From Phaeodactylibacter xiamenensis (lineage in GTDB: Bacteria > Bacteroidota > Bacteroidia > Chitinophagales > Saprospiraceae), in assembly GCF_000759025.1 (NCBI RefSeq), contig NZ_JPOS01000035.1, positions 1 to 64,000 of the forward strand: a stretch of 64,000 nucleotides of DNA. Reading direction: 5' to 3'. Within the stretch, counting starts at the first letter, position 1, and each line of letters begins with the position of its first letter. Shown here one piece after another: positions 17,525 through 24,979 of the stretch. Made by a program: the position numbers and the translations under genes. Under the pieces are notes generated by a model. It saw nothing but the letters and a program-made list of their open reading frames with translations, ran no database searches and was not told the origin of the DNA.

Positions 17525-17716
17525 ATGCGTACAAGTATCGAAATAAATGACCAATTGATTCAGCAGGCGCTTGAATTAAGTCAACTAAAGACAAAAAAAG
17601 AAGTCGTGAATGAAGCGCTTGAGCAATTCGTGAAAAAGATGAAAAGGCTACGTATGCTTGAGCTCCATGGCAAGGTAGAGTGGGAAGGTAACCTTGATGA
17701 GATGCGCAGTATATGA
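17525..17716 (+). CDS. vapB: VapB-type antitoxin
   Basis: Antitoxin of 63 aa with the ribbon-helix-helix pattern of the VapB/DUF2191 family: MRTSIEINDQLIQQALELS at the N-terminus and a helical toxin-binding tail rich in charge. It should bind VapC and repress its own operon. Its last codons overlap the start of the toxin gene by 4 bp (ATGA), the usual translational coupling. The 220-bp region upstream is AT-rich and ends in an A-tract directly before the ATG. Confidence 0.9.
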   Translation: MRTSIEINDQLIQQALELSQLKTKKEVVNEALEQFVKKMKRLRMLELHGKVEWEGNLDEMRSI

Positions 17717-18126
17717 AAAGTAGCGGTGTTTTGGTAGATACCTCTGTATGGATTAGCTATTTAAATGGAGGTGAAGAGCTGGAAGTGGCAGCTTTGATGT
17801 CATTGATCAGGCAAGATCAAAAAATAAGTATATGCCCGGTAATTGTTCAGGAAACGCTACAGGGGATTAAATCAGATAGCCAATTTAAACTGGTAAAAGA
17901 GAGCTTGCTGTCTTTTGATATTCTTGAATGGGACTCCATTGAAGCCGCTCTTTCCGGGGCTTTAATTTATCGGGCTTTAAGGAAAAAAGGAGTAACTATC
18001 AGGAAGTCCAACGACTGTACGATTGCTGCATTTGCAAGAAAATTCGATATGCAAGTCCTGCATATTGACAGAGATTTCGAGATAATGAGCAAAGTTGGTA
18101 TTATTAGCCAGTTTAAATCCTTCTGA
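17713..18126 (+). CDS. vapC: VapC-type PIN-domain ribonuclease toxin
   Basis: PIN-domain toxin of 137 aa. The acidic metal-binding residues expected of VapC are present: Asp9 in VLVDTSVW, Glu47 in IVQETLQG, Asp101 in SNDCTIAAFA and Asp119/Asp121 in HIDRDFE. It should cleave RNA (tRNA or rRNA in studied relatives) when freed from VapB. Overlaps vapB by 4 bp. No sign of decay, so the module is probably functional. Confidence 0.92.
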   Translation: MKSSGVLVDTSVWISYLNGGEELEVAALMSLIRQDQKISICPVIVQETLQGIKSDSQFKLVKESLLSFDILEWDSIEAALSGALIYRALRKKGVTIRKSNDCTIAAFARKFDMQVLHIDRDFEIMSKVGIISQFKSF

Positions 18127-18139
18127 TTCAAAAATTGAT

Positions 18140-19000
18140 ATGAAAGACATCCAAGCCCTCCTTCAACTGCTCGACCTGGAACCCATCGAAGCGCATATTT
18201 TCCGTGGGCAAAGTGCCAGTATCGGCAGCAAGCGGGTATTCGGCGGACAGGTACTGGCGCAGGCTTTGCAGTCGGCTATCCGCACGGTGCCGGAAGACCG
18301 GTTTGTACATTCTCTCCACGCTTATTTTATTCTGCCGGGCGATGTGGCACAGCCGATCATTTTTGAAGTGGACCGCATCCGTGACGGGGGCAGCTTTACT
18401 ACCCGGCGTATCAAAGCCATTCAGAAAGGGCGGGCGATTTTTAACATGTCGGCCTCTTTTCAAAAGCAGCAGGAAGGGTTTGACCACCAAATCAGCATGC
18501 CCAATGTACAGCCCCCGGATGCACTGATGAACTGGGACGACCTTTTAGAGCAGATGGGTGACCGGTTGCCGGAGGGGATCCGTAAATTCCTGGAAATTTC
18601 CCATCCCATTGAATTCCGGCCCGTGGAGCGGGTGCACCCCATGCTAAGTGGCAAGCAGCAGCCCATTCGCCACGTATGGATGAAGTCGAAGGGGGCGATG
18701 CCTGATCAGGTTACGGCACATCAGGCGGTACTGGCTTACGCTTCTGATTACAATCTGCTGACTACCGCCCTGTTGCCCCACGGTGATCAGGTGTCGAAAA
18801 CCAAAATTCAAATGGCCAGCCTGGACCACGCCATGTGGTTCCACCGTCCCTTCCGGGCCGATGAATGGCTGCTCTATGCCATCGACAGCCCAAGTGGTTC
18901 TAACGCCAGGGGCTTTACGCGGGGCAGTATTTTTAATCAGGAGGGTGTTTTGGTGGCCTCAACCGTTCAGGAGGGGCTGATTCGCCCGGTGGAGGCATGA
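18140..19000 (+). CDS. tesB: acyl-CoA thioesterase II
   Basis: Double hot-dog thioesterase of 286 aa that hydrolyses acyl-CoA to free fatty acid and CoA in the cytoplasm. Family features: GQSASIGSKRVFGGQVLAQAL near the N-terminus, LHAYFILPGD, GGSFTTRRIKAIQKGRAIF, and in the C-terminal half ASDYNLL (catalytic Asp), SLDHAMWFHRPF and STVQEGLIR (catalytic Gln), as in E. coli TesB. I chose ATG 18140 because an upstream in-frame start at 18095 would overlap vapC and adds 15 residues foreign to the family. A decayed partial copy of this gene lies about 0.95 kb downstream. Confidence 0.93.
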   Translation: MKDIQALLQLLDLEPIEAHIFRGQSASIGSKRVFGGQVLAQALQSAIRTVPEDRFVHSLHAYFILPGDVAQPIIFEVDRIRDGGSFTTRRIKAIQKGRAIFNMSASFQKQQEGFDHQISMPNVQPPDALMNWDDLLEQMGDRLPEGIRKFLEISHPIEFRPVERVHPMLSGKQQPIRHVWMKSKGAMPDQVTAHQAVLAYASDYNLLTTALLPHGDQVSKTKIQMASLDHAMWFHRPFRADEWLLYAIDSPSGSNARGFTRGSIFNQEGVLVASTVQEGLIRPVEA

Positions 19001-19104
19001 TTTTTTAGGGAATTGTTTGTCGTCTGTAGGGATGGCTGGCTATGTAGATGCAATGCCTGGGGGGCAGGGTATATTCGGCTGCACTTTGCTACCGATTGAG
19101 AAGC

Positions 19105-19581
19105 TTACTCATTTACCATTATCAAAACTTTCTGATATAGTTTTGGACTTATCCTAAATCCAATGTCATAGATTAGTTTATCTAAGATTGGTTTGATATC
19201 ATTGACATAGTTTTTCGATTTGGCATCTATTAGAATTCCAACCAAACCAGTTATAGTCAAACCATACTCTTCGGCTACCTTTCTACCCTTTCTCTCGTCA
19301 ATTAGCAGCAAATCTGCCTTGTTTTCCAAGGCCAATGCAATCGATTCAGCCTCTCCCGGATCAACTCTCTTTAGTAATTTTTCATAAAGTGGCTTGTTCA
19401 AAGTTTCTCTTACTTCAAGCCAGCTGTTTTCTTCAAATAATTGGTCTCTACCCTCTATTCTCAGAAGCTCTTCACTTACTTTTTGAGGAACTATAACTCT
19501 TTTGAATAACTTTTCCAGGATTTCTAAATATCCGATCTGTTTGAGGTTTGTAATCACAGAGGTATCGCTGACTATTATCAT
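19105..19581 (-). CDS. DUF3368 PIN-like toxin
   Basis: PIN-like protein of 158 aa of the DUF3368 family. Acidic positions include Asp6 in IVSDTSVI, Glu in VDPGEAESIALAL and Asp in LLLIDERKGRKVA, the expected nuclease constellation. It is the predicted toxin of a pair with the UPF0175 gene 21 bp upstream on the same strand. Members of this pairing are annotated as type II toxin-antitoxin systems; the target is unproven. The module is more AT-rich than the flanking tesB sequence, consistent with acquisition by transfer. Confidence 0.85.
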   Translation of the reverse strand: MIIVSDTSVITNLKQIGYLEILEKLFKRVIVPQKVSEELLRIEGRDQLFEENSWLEVRETLNKPLYEKLLKRVDPGEAESIALALENKADLLLIDERKGRKVAEEYGLTITGLVGILIDAKSKNYVNDIKPILDKLIYDIGFRISPKLYQKVLIMVNE

Positions 19582-19602
19582 CTGGTTGATTTTAGGCTCA
19601 GG

Positions 19603-19857
19603 CTAAGAAGCTTTCTTTTGATGGAAAGCTTTCAGATTTTCTAAGTCAGTATCTAGGTCGTTTTCATCATATTTTATGTATATATTCCTTTTTGCTAACT
19701 CACGTTGAAACGAAATATGATCCATGTTTACCAGGTTTTTTGCTTGCCCTATCGACAACCTCTCTGTATCATACAGATGAACGGCTATTTCTACTAATAG
19801 CTCATCTGCTGATATTTCTGCAGCTTTTAAGGTCTTTTCAGATATTATCAAGTCCAT
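19603..19857 (-). CDS. UPF0175-family antitoxin
   Basis: Small protein of 84 aa of the UPF0175 family, with a helical core and a SIGQAKNLVNMDHISFQRELAKRNI segment that matches the family's helix-turn-helix-like region. It is the usual partner of DUF3368 PIN proteins and is presumed to be the antitoxin. I set the start at ATG 19857; the two-codon-longer alternative begins with TTG. Its AT-rich composition matches the toxin gene. Confidence 0.82.
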   Translation of the reverse strand: MDLIISEKTLKAAEISADELLVEIAVHLYDTERLSIGQAKNLVNMDHISFQRELAKRNIYIKYDENDLDTDLENLKAFHQKKAS

Positions 19858-19940
19858 AAACAATGATTTTCATTGTAATTTAATGCTTTTTAACCACTTG
19901 TTCAATATTGTTTTTAGCCCTTTTGCCTGCGAAGCTACCC

Positions 19941-20060
19941 CACTGCGTGAAGGTCATCCAGAAAGACCGGATCACTTTCAATGCATCTGCATTCTCTTTC
20001 CAAAAAGAGATGTTGGCATTAACCGTTCAGGAGGGGCTGATTCGACCGGTAGAGGAGTGA
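19941..20060 (+). pseudogene. tesB fragment, internally deleted remnant
   Basis: In one open frame this stretch encodes VIQKDRITFNASAF-SFQKE, which matches the central tesB segment AIQKGRAIFNMSASFQK, joined directly to LTVQEGLIRPVEE plus stop, which matches the C-terminus of tesB. At DNA level 20021-20060 is 36/40 identical to 18961-19000, with the first 24 bases identical and differences mostly synonymous. The first third and roughly the third quarter of the gene are missing. It is best read as the tail of a second tesB copy, decayed and cut by acquisition of the DUF3368/UPF0175 module now lying between the copies. Confidence 0.78.
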
Positions 20061-20125
20061 TGCCTGGGTTTACTTTGGACCTGTCCCGGTTACAGCAACC
20101 TTAGTTTTCTTTTCCAAATCAGCCA

Positions 20126-20626
20126 TCAAATCCCCTTAGTCTCATCCCCAACCTGAAAAAACAGCATGCCCGGTTCCTGTCCGGGGAGGACGATGCTGGC
20201 CAGGTTCTTCTGGTCGCGGTAGGTATCGAAGAGCACACGGTAGGTCAACTGCAGGGACTCCAGCTTTTCCAGGTTTTCCAATTCCATATAGCACCAAACG
20301 GCTGAGAGATCATCGGAGATTTCCTTGCCCCAGAATTTGTAGTCCTGTGGCTTACCATTGACGATTAGCTTGAAGTGCTCGCGCAGGTAGGCTTCGAGGT
20401 GTTGCTCGGCTTCAACGGCCTCCCTTGGGGTGCAGAGGAACAGATCGTCGTGCCCCCGTTGCTCCAGCGCCAGCTCCAGGTCATCCAGGAAAATATGCAT
20501 ACTCATTTGCAGCGACTGTGCCTCAGCATCGTATTCCATCAGGCATTTGCTGACATGAAAGTCGTGGGCTTCCAGTGCAGGCGCATTCGAAAACAGCAAG
20601 AGTAAGTATAGAAAAACCGTATTCAT
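20126..20626 (-). CDS. DUF6702 family exported protein
   Basis: Exported protein of 166 aa with signal peptide (about 1-20) and the pattern of DUF6702, a Bacteroidota family of unknown function: AHDFHVSKCLMEYDAEAQSLQMSMHIFLDDLELAL at the start of the mature part, FKLIVNGKPQDYKFWGKEI, and a beta-rich end. In other genomes this family often lies next to metallopeptidase or carboxypeptidase-regulatory-like genes; here its neighbours are a tesB remnant and a glycosyltransferase 86 bp upstream. It is a probable periplasmic protein of unknown role. Confidence 0.7.
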   Translation of the reverse strand: MNTVFLYLLLLFSNAPALEAHDFHVSKCLMEYDAEAQSLQMSMHIFLDDLELALEQRGHDDLFLCTPREAVEAEQHLEAYLREHFKLIVNGKPQDYKFWGKEISDDLSAVWCYMELENLEKLESLQLTYRVLFDTYRDQKNLASIVLPGQEPGMLFFQVGDETKGI

Positions 20627-20712
20627 AGATTCGCGTAATTTATGAGGCGATCCACCTTATCCAAAACGAGTAACCACCCTTTGCAATTACGCTTGCCAAC
20701 GGGAAAAGTTGA

Positions 20713-21903
20713 TCAGGCACCGCGCACGGCCCTCTCCCAGTTTACACTTTGCTGACCTTTGAGGTAACGGCGCAGGCCGAGAAATACCGGAAGGTTCATG
20801 ATGAAAAAGTAGTAGGGCACAAAGAGGACCTTCACTTTGAGCTTGCGGTTTTCCAGGAACCAGCCCAGCAGCGCTGCTGCGTAAAAGAGGACCTGCCCCC
20901 AGAAGAGCAGGCTGTACAAACCAAAATCAAACAACCCTTCCTGCAGTGCGAGTGCCAGGTTGATCGGAATCAACAGCAGCAACAACAAAGGCGTAAGCGT
21001 CCACCGTAGGACCCGGTGAGAAATATACTGGAAGGACAATCTTCCATATTTGAAAATATTCAGCAGCGGCCATAGGCGGATGACCGACTGAATGCCGCCC
21101 GCTGAGATCCGGACCTTGCGCTTGAGTTCCTCCTTGACATTGGCAGAAGCCGTCTCAATAGCGTAGGCATTGGGATTATACTGAATGGTGTAGCCCTGCA
21201 TGGCTACCCGCAGGGAAATGATGAAGTCGTCGAGGAGGGTGTCTTTCTCCACCTCTTGCCAAAGCGCTGTACGAATGGCGAATAGTTCTCCGGCGGCACC
21301 GACCACAGAGTACAGCTCGGCATCCCATTTTTTGAGCGTAGACTCGTACTTCCAGTAAATGCCCTCGCCGGCTCCGGCAGCAGCATCTGCATCCCTGGAA
21401 CGAATCCGCTTTTCGCCCGATACACATCCCACCTTGGGGTTGCGGAACAGGCGGACAATTTCCTGAATAGAGTCCTCGCCGAGGTCCGTATTCGCATCCG
21501 AAAAAATGACAATGGGGGTTTTGACAAACTGCATGCCCCGGTTCATGGCGGCAATTTTGCCGTTGCGGGCCGGGTTGTGGTGGACTTCGACTCCTTCGTA
21601 TTGCTGAAGCATGTCGGGCGTGCCATCGTCCGAGCCATCCGTGACCCACATGTGGCTTACTTTTTCCTGTGGATAATTGAGGGATTTGGAGTTGCGGACT
21701 TTGGCGTCCACATAGTCCTTCTCGTTATAGGCCGCTACAAAAAGCGTTACCTCCGGCTCATAATCAGCATTGCCTTCGTAGGGGTGGTGCAGCCCCAGCA
21801 AACGCCTCACCTTTACAAGGAAGTATAGCAAAATGCAGTAGCCTACGTAGGTGTAAAAAACAATAAACAGGAATAACCAGAATAGAATTTCAAGAAGTGT
21901 CAT
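20713..21903 (-). CDS. membrane glycosyltransferase family 2
   Basis: GT2 enzyme of 396 aa with an N-terminal membrane helix (about 5-30), a cytoplasmic GT-A domain and three to four C-terminal membrane helices. Catalytic signs: TLFVAAYNE at about 53-61, VTDGSDDGT at 87-95, DAN of the DXD-like motif at 136-138 (FSDANTD), the DD pair at 225-226 (TLLDDFIIS) as base, and RKVRISAGG in place of a QxxRW motif. It resembles processive beta-glycosyltransferases such as poly-GlcNAc or hyaluronan-type synthases. It probably makes or extends an envelope polysaccharide; the sugar is unknown. Confidence 0.85.
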   Translation of the reverse strand: MTLLEILFWLFLFIVFYTYVGYCILLYFLVKVRRLLGLHHPYEGNADYEPEVTLFVAAYNEKDYVDAKVRNSKSLNYPQEKVSHMWVTDGSDDGTPDMLQQYEGVEVHHNPARNGKIAAMNRGMQFVKTPIVIFSDANTDLGEDSIQEIVRLFRNPKVGCVSGEKRIRSRDADAAAGAGEGIYWKYESTLKKWDAELYSVVGAAGELFAIRTALWQEVEKDTLLDDFIISLRVAMQGYTIQYNPNAYAIETASANVKEELKRKVRISAGGIQSVIRLWPLLNIFKYGRLSFQYISHRVLRWTLTPLLLLLLIPINLALALQEGLFDFGLYSLLFWGQVLFYAAALLGWFLENRKLKVKVLFVPYYFFIMNLPVFLGLRRYLKGQQSVNWERAVRGA

Positions 21904-22012
21904 GGCATATTTTTTGGATTAAATAGCCGATGCCAGCTAAATGCCAAAACTATACGGCTGAAAATACCCCTAAAAATAAGCAAATTTGTAATGTATTTGC
22001 CCAAATGGATTA

Positions 22013-23638
22013 GAGTGCGTGACAAAAAAGCGGGGATGGGTAAAAAAGGGAGGTTGAGCCAATAAGTCGTAAATTGAGTTTGACACAAAACAATTAACGA
22101 CAGCCAAACCTCCCGGATGAAGTTATGGAAAAACAGCAACTTACCCAGCGATTAAATCAGAAGTTTGAAGAATTAGTGTGCCTTAGCGATGGATACGTCG
22201 AATCTTCGGATGCCATGCATGACATTGAAAAAGGCTTGCTGAGCGAATTGCTGAGCATCGGGCTGCTGCTGCTCCGGTACATCATAGCCGGGAAGCTAAA
22301 ACAGTGCAAGAGTTATGAATTCGACGTGGACAATCAAGCAGCTTGCCAAAGCAAGGGCAAGAAGGCGCGGCGCTATTTAAGTTTGTTTGGGCCCTTATCC
22401 ATACAGCGCCCGAGCCACTGGGCCAGTGACAAAGGGGTTGTATATAAACTGGATGAGCACCTGCAGTTGCCCCGAGGGAGCTATTGGTCTTACAATATCC
22501 AGGAATTAGTGGGCGAAAGTGCATCAGAGAATGATTTCCGTGAAAGCGTGCACCTGTTTAACAAGCTGCTGAATTTGGATTTGCGCTGGGAGTCCTCGGT
22601 GCGCAACACTCTTAATTTGGGCCAATACGTGGAAGCCTATTATGAGGCCCGCCCGGCTAAGGCAGAACCTGAAGCGGTGTGCTTCAGCGCCTCTTTTGAC
22701 GGCAAGGGCGTACCGAAGGTAAGAAAGCCCAAAGCCCGCTCGGGCAACCCCAAAGCCCGCTTGGGCAAAGGGGAGAAACCAGGGACAAAGCAGATGGCAA
22801 CTGTTTCAGTAACTTCCAGCTTTAAGCCTAAGCAACGTAGTGTCAAAGCCATTGCCGATGCTTTGATGGGAGTGGAAAACGAGCCTCAAAAGATAAAGAA
22901 AAAACCAAAACAAGAGCAGCGCTCAAAAAAGAATGGCTGGCACGAAAATATCCACCGCAGGGCATTTTTAGCAGGCCAGGACAAGGCGGTGGACTATGGG
23001 ATACAGGACATCAAAAACCGGATTAGCCATACAGACAGCCGCTTCGTTGTCCCTATTGACGCAGGCATCGGGCTAGAGGACAAAGTCTTGGGAGCGGTCA
23101 AAAAATACGGTTTGGAAGATGCCTTTGATGGCATTATCCTGGATATTATCCATGTGCTGGAATATGTTTGGGCAGCCGCGACTGCGGTTTTTGGCGAGCA
23201 GTCCAAGCTGCGCACGCCTTGGGTCAGGGATATGCTCACGGACTTGCTCAACAGCAAAACGCAAAAAGTCATTGATGATTTAGTGGCTATCCGGGATAAG
23301 ACAAAATTATCCAAAAGTAAAAGCCAACAGCTGAACAAAGCCATTACCTATTTTACCAACCATCAGCATAAGATGGACTATCTGGCTTTTATCAAGAAGG
23401 GATACCCCATAAGCTCAGCTATGGCAGAGTCCACTTGTGGGCATTTGGTCAAAGAGCGTATGGAGCAGAGCGGCATGCGGTGGAGCAGCGACAGTGCCCA
23501 AAAAGTGATGGATCTAAGAGCTGTAAAATTAAATGGCGACATGGAGGATTTTGTCCAGTTTGTCGTTGGCTCAGAACGCAAAATCCGCCTCCGGAAAATG
23601 GCGGCATAATAGATGCCCCGCTTTTTTGTCACGCACTC
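22013..23638 (+). mobile_element. complete ISKra4-type insertion sequence
   Basis: Insertion sequence of 1626 bp. It is bounded by perfect 23-bp inverted repeats at 22013-22035 and 23616-23638, beginning GAGTGCGTGACA. The flanks AAATGGATTA (22003-22012) and AAATGAATTA (23639-23648) agree at 9 of 10 bases and probably represent the target duplication with one later change. The element holds a single transposase gene and no passenger. Confidence 0.88.
22125..23609 (+). CDS. ISKra4-family transposase
   Basis: Transposase of 494 aa filling the insertion sequence. DDE candidates: Asp in SFDGKGVP, Asp in IILDIIHVLEYVW, and Glu in AESTCGHLVKERMEQSGMRWS; the last segment with its GMRWS and MDLRAVKLNGD is diagnostic of ISKra4. 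A low-complexity basic linker rich in KARSGNPKARLGKG lies in the middle (about 200-265). No internal stop or frameshift, so the element may be active. The ATG lies about 90 bp inside the left inverted repeat. Confidence 0.92.
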   Translation: MEKQQLTQRLNQKFEELVCLSDGYVESSDAMHDIEKGLLSELLSIGLLLLRYIIAGKLKQCKSYEFDVDNQAACQSKGKKARRYLSLFGPLSIQRPSHWASDKGVVYKLDEHLQLPRGSYWSYNIQELVGESASENDFRESVHLFNKLLNLDLRWESSVRNTLNLGQYVEAYYEARPAKAEPEAVCFSASFDGKGVPKVRKPKARSGNPKARLGKGEKPGTKQMATVSVTSSFKPKQRSVKAIADALMGVENEPQKIKKKPKQEQRSKKNGWHENIHRRAFLAGQDKAVDYGIQDIKNRISHTDSRFVVPIDAGIGLEDKVLGAVKKYGLEDAFDGIILDIIHVLEYVWAAATAVFGEQSKLRTPWVRDMLTDLLNSKTQKVIDDLVAIRDKTKLSKSKSQQLNKAITYFTNHQHKMDYLAFIKKGYPISSAMAESTCGHLVKERMEQSGMRWSSDSAQKVMDLRAVKLNGDMEDFVQFVVGSERKIRLRKMAA

Positions 23639-24299
23639 AAATGAATTAAAGGTTCTACGCTGCGCCTTGGCTTTGCAGGGGGCAGGGTTGGCAACGGTCT
23701 GGGAGAAAAAACAGTGGATTGTTTATCGTAATTGAAAACAGTACAACCGGGAGATCAGTCTCTGGAAAAGATCCTGTTCTGCAGTAAGTCTATAAGGAAG
23801 CTTAATGGACTGTAAGTTTGTTTGGGCTTGCCTCTGGCAAGTGTTATTTTTGTGTTTTGAGTCTTCCGGACAAAGGAAAACTCTTAAGAATTAAAGATAG
23901 CGATAAATCCTAATAAATTCCTTTTCACGTGTCACAAATTTACGAAACTTGAAAAAAATACAGGTCAAAATCAAATTGCTGCCGGATAAGCATAAAAAAA
24001 TAAAGTATATTTACTGTTGTTAATGCGTTTTGTGTTCACAAATCAGCGCAATTCGTGACCGCCTGAGCCAGTTAAGCAAGGGGGCTTTTGTCCTCCCTGC
24101 GTCAACGCCCCAGGCAGCTTTTCCGGTTCCGGCATTATCTTGTATCTGATCCACCTGCCGGCTCTTCCCAAAAACTTAACTTATTGTCAAACGACGAAAA
24201 ATTAAATACCCGGATTGGTATAGTTTCAGGGTATTGTGCATAATTCTCACTTTCCTAAAGAAGCGGAACCTGCCTAAGGCGGGTCTGATACAAAGGAGA

Positions 24300-24457
24300 A
24301 AGGATGGTGAAGTGGCCCTGTTCAGAGAAGAATGCCTGAAGGCGCTTCTTCCCTGAATGAGGGCAATCGCCACTCTACACTTCTTAAGAAACGGTTTTTG
24401 GTGAACAATTTCACCTTCGCCGGGCAGCCCAATAGAGCTTGGGTTTGCCCGGTTTTT
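24300..24457 (+). ncRNA. candidate structured RNA with intrinsic terminator
   Basis: Three stem-loops follow each other on the plus strand. The long one pairs 24312-24336 with 24341-24373 through a TGAA loop and short bulges (for example GCCCT with AGGGC, AGAA with TTCT). The second is GGTGAA-CAAT-TTCACC at 24400-24415. The third is the terminator at 24420-24452 followed by five T. No reading frame feeds the terminator from nearby, so a short non-coding transcript is the simplest reading. The family is not recognised, and the 5' end is uncertain. Confidence 0.4.
24420..24457 (+). terminator. intrinsic terminator
   Basis: Stem CCGGGCAGCCCAA (24420-24432) pairs with TTGGGTTTGCCCGG (24439-24452) over a six-base loop, followed by TTTTT. 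The only plus-strand gene upstream is the transposase ending 800 bp earlier. Confidence 0.75.
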
Positions 24458-24979
24458 ATCTAAAGTTTTGATATTCAATAAATAACAATATGTTTTGATT
24501 GATGGTGAAAGGACAATAAGCTGCACATTTAGCCAGTCAAAAGTGGCAGGGTTTTAAATATTTACCTATTTTTGTGACAACTAAACCGGTAAGTCCTGTG
24601 CCGGTTCCGTAACCTACAATCGGATAGAATACCCCCCTGCCCCGAGCAGGATATTCTCTATTTAAACAAAACTTTAGATGTGAGCCCCGGCTCGCGCCTA
24701 ACGCCCTTTACAAATCTCATTAAGTTTCCAGCGTATGGTTGTCGCAGTGCGATGAGCAAACTAAATATTTTGTACTCCTTTGCACCATCTTGCGTCTCAA
24801 TAAAAAATTGGCGCAGATTTTGATGTAAGTAGTTGTACAAGCACTGTGACCCTGCAACTGGATGTAGCCAAACGCACCTTTACGGCGCTGAGTAACTGCT
24901 TTCGCGACATCAAAGCCCGTACAAAGGTGGTTGAATGCTTCAGCCAGCTTCATTATCAGAGTATTCAAATTTTAATCGC

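Larger units (their letters stand above)
23649..24979. other. 1.3-kb non-coding stretch with RNA-like structure
   Basis: No convincing gene is seen between the insertion sequence and the giant gene; the small minus-strand frames here show no family features. The region contains a block of hairpins ending in an intrinsic terminator (24300-24457, listed separately). A further hairpin is at 24627-24656 (GAATA...CCTGC / GCAGG...TATTC). The first 600 bp are AT-rich without visible structure. Confidence 0.5.

Noticed and set aside
18095-18139. Longer N-terminus for tesB from ATG 18095
   Set aside because: It would overlap vapC by 32 bp and adds residues not found in the family; ATG 18140 fits.
24658-24968. 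Small minus-strand frames before the giant gene
   Set aside because: Short, overlapping one another, no start context or similarity; probably chance.
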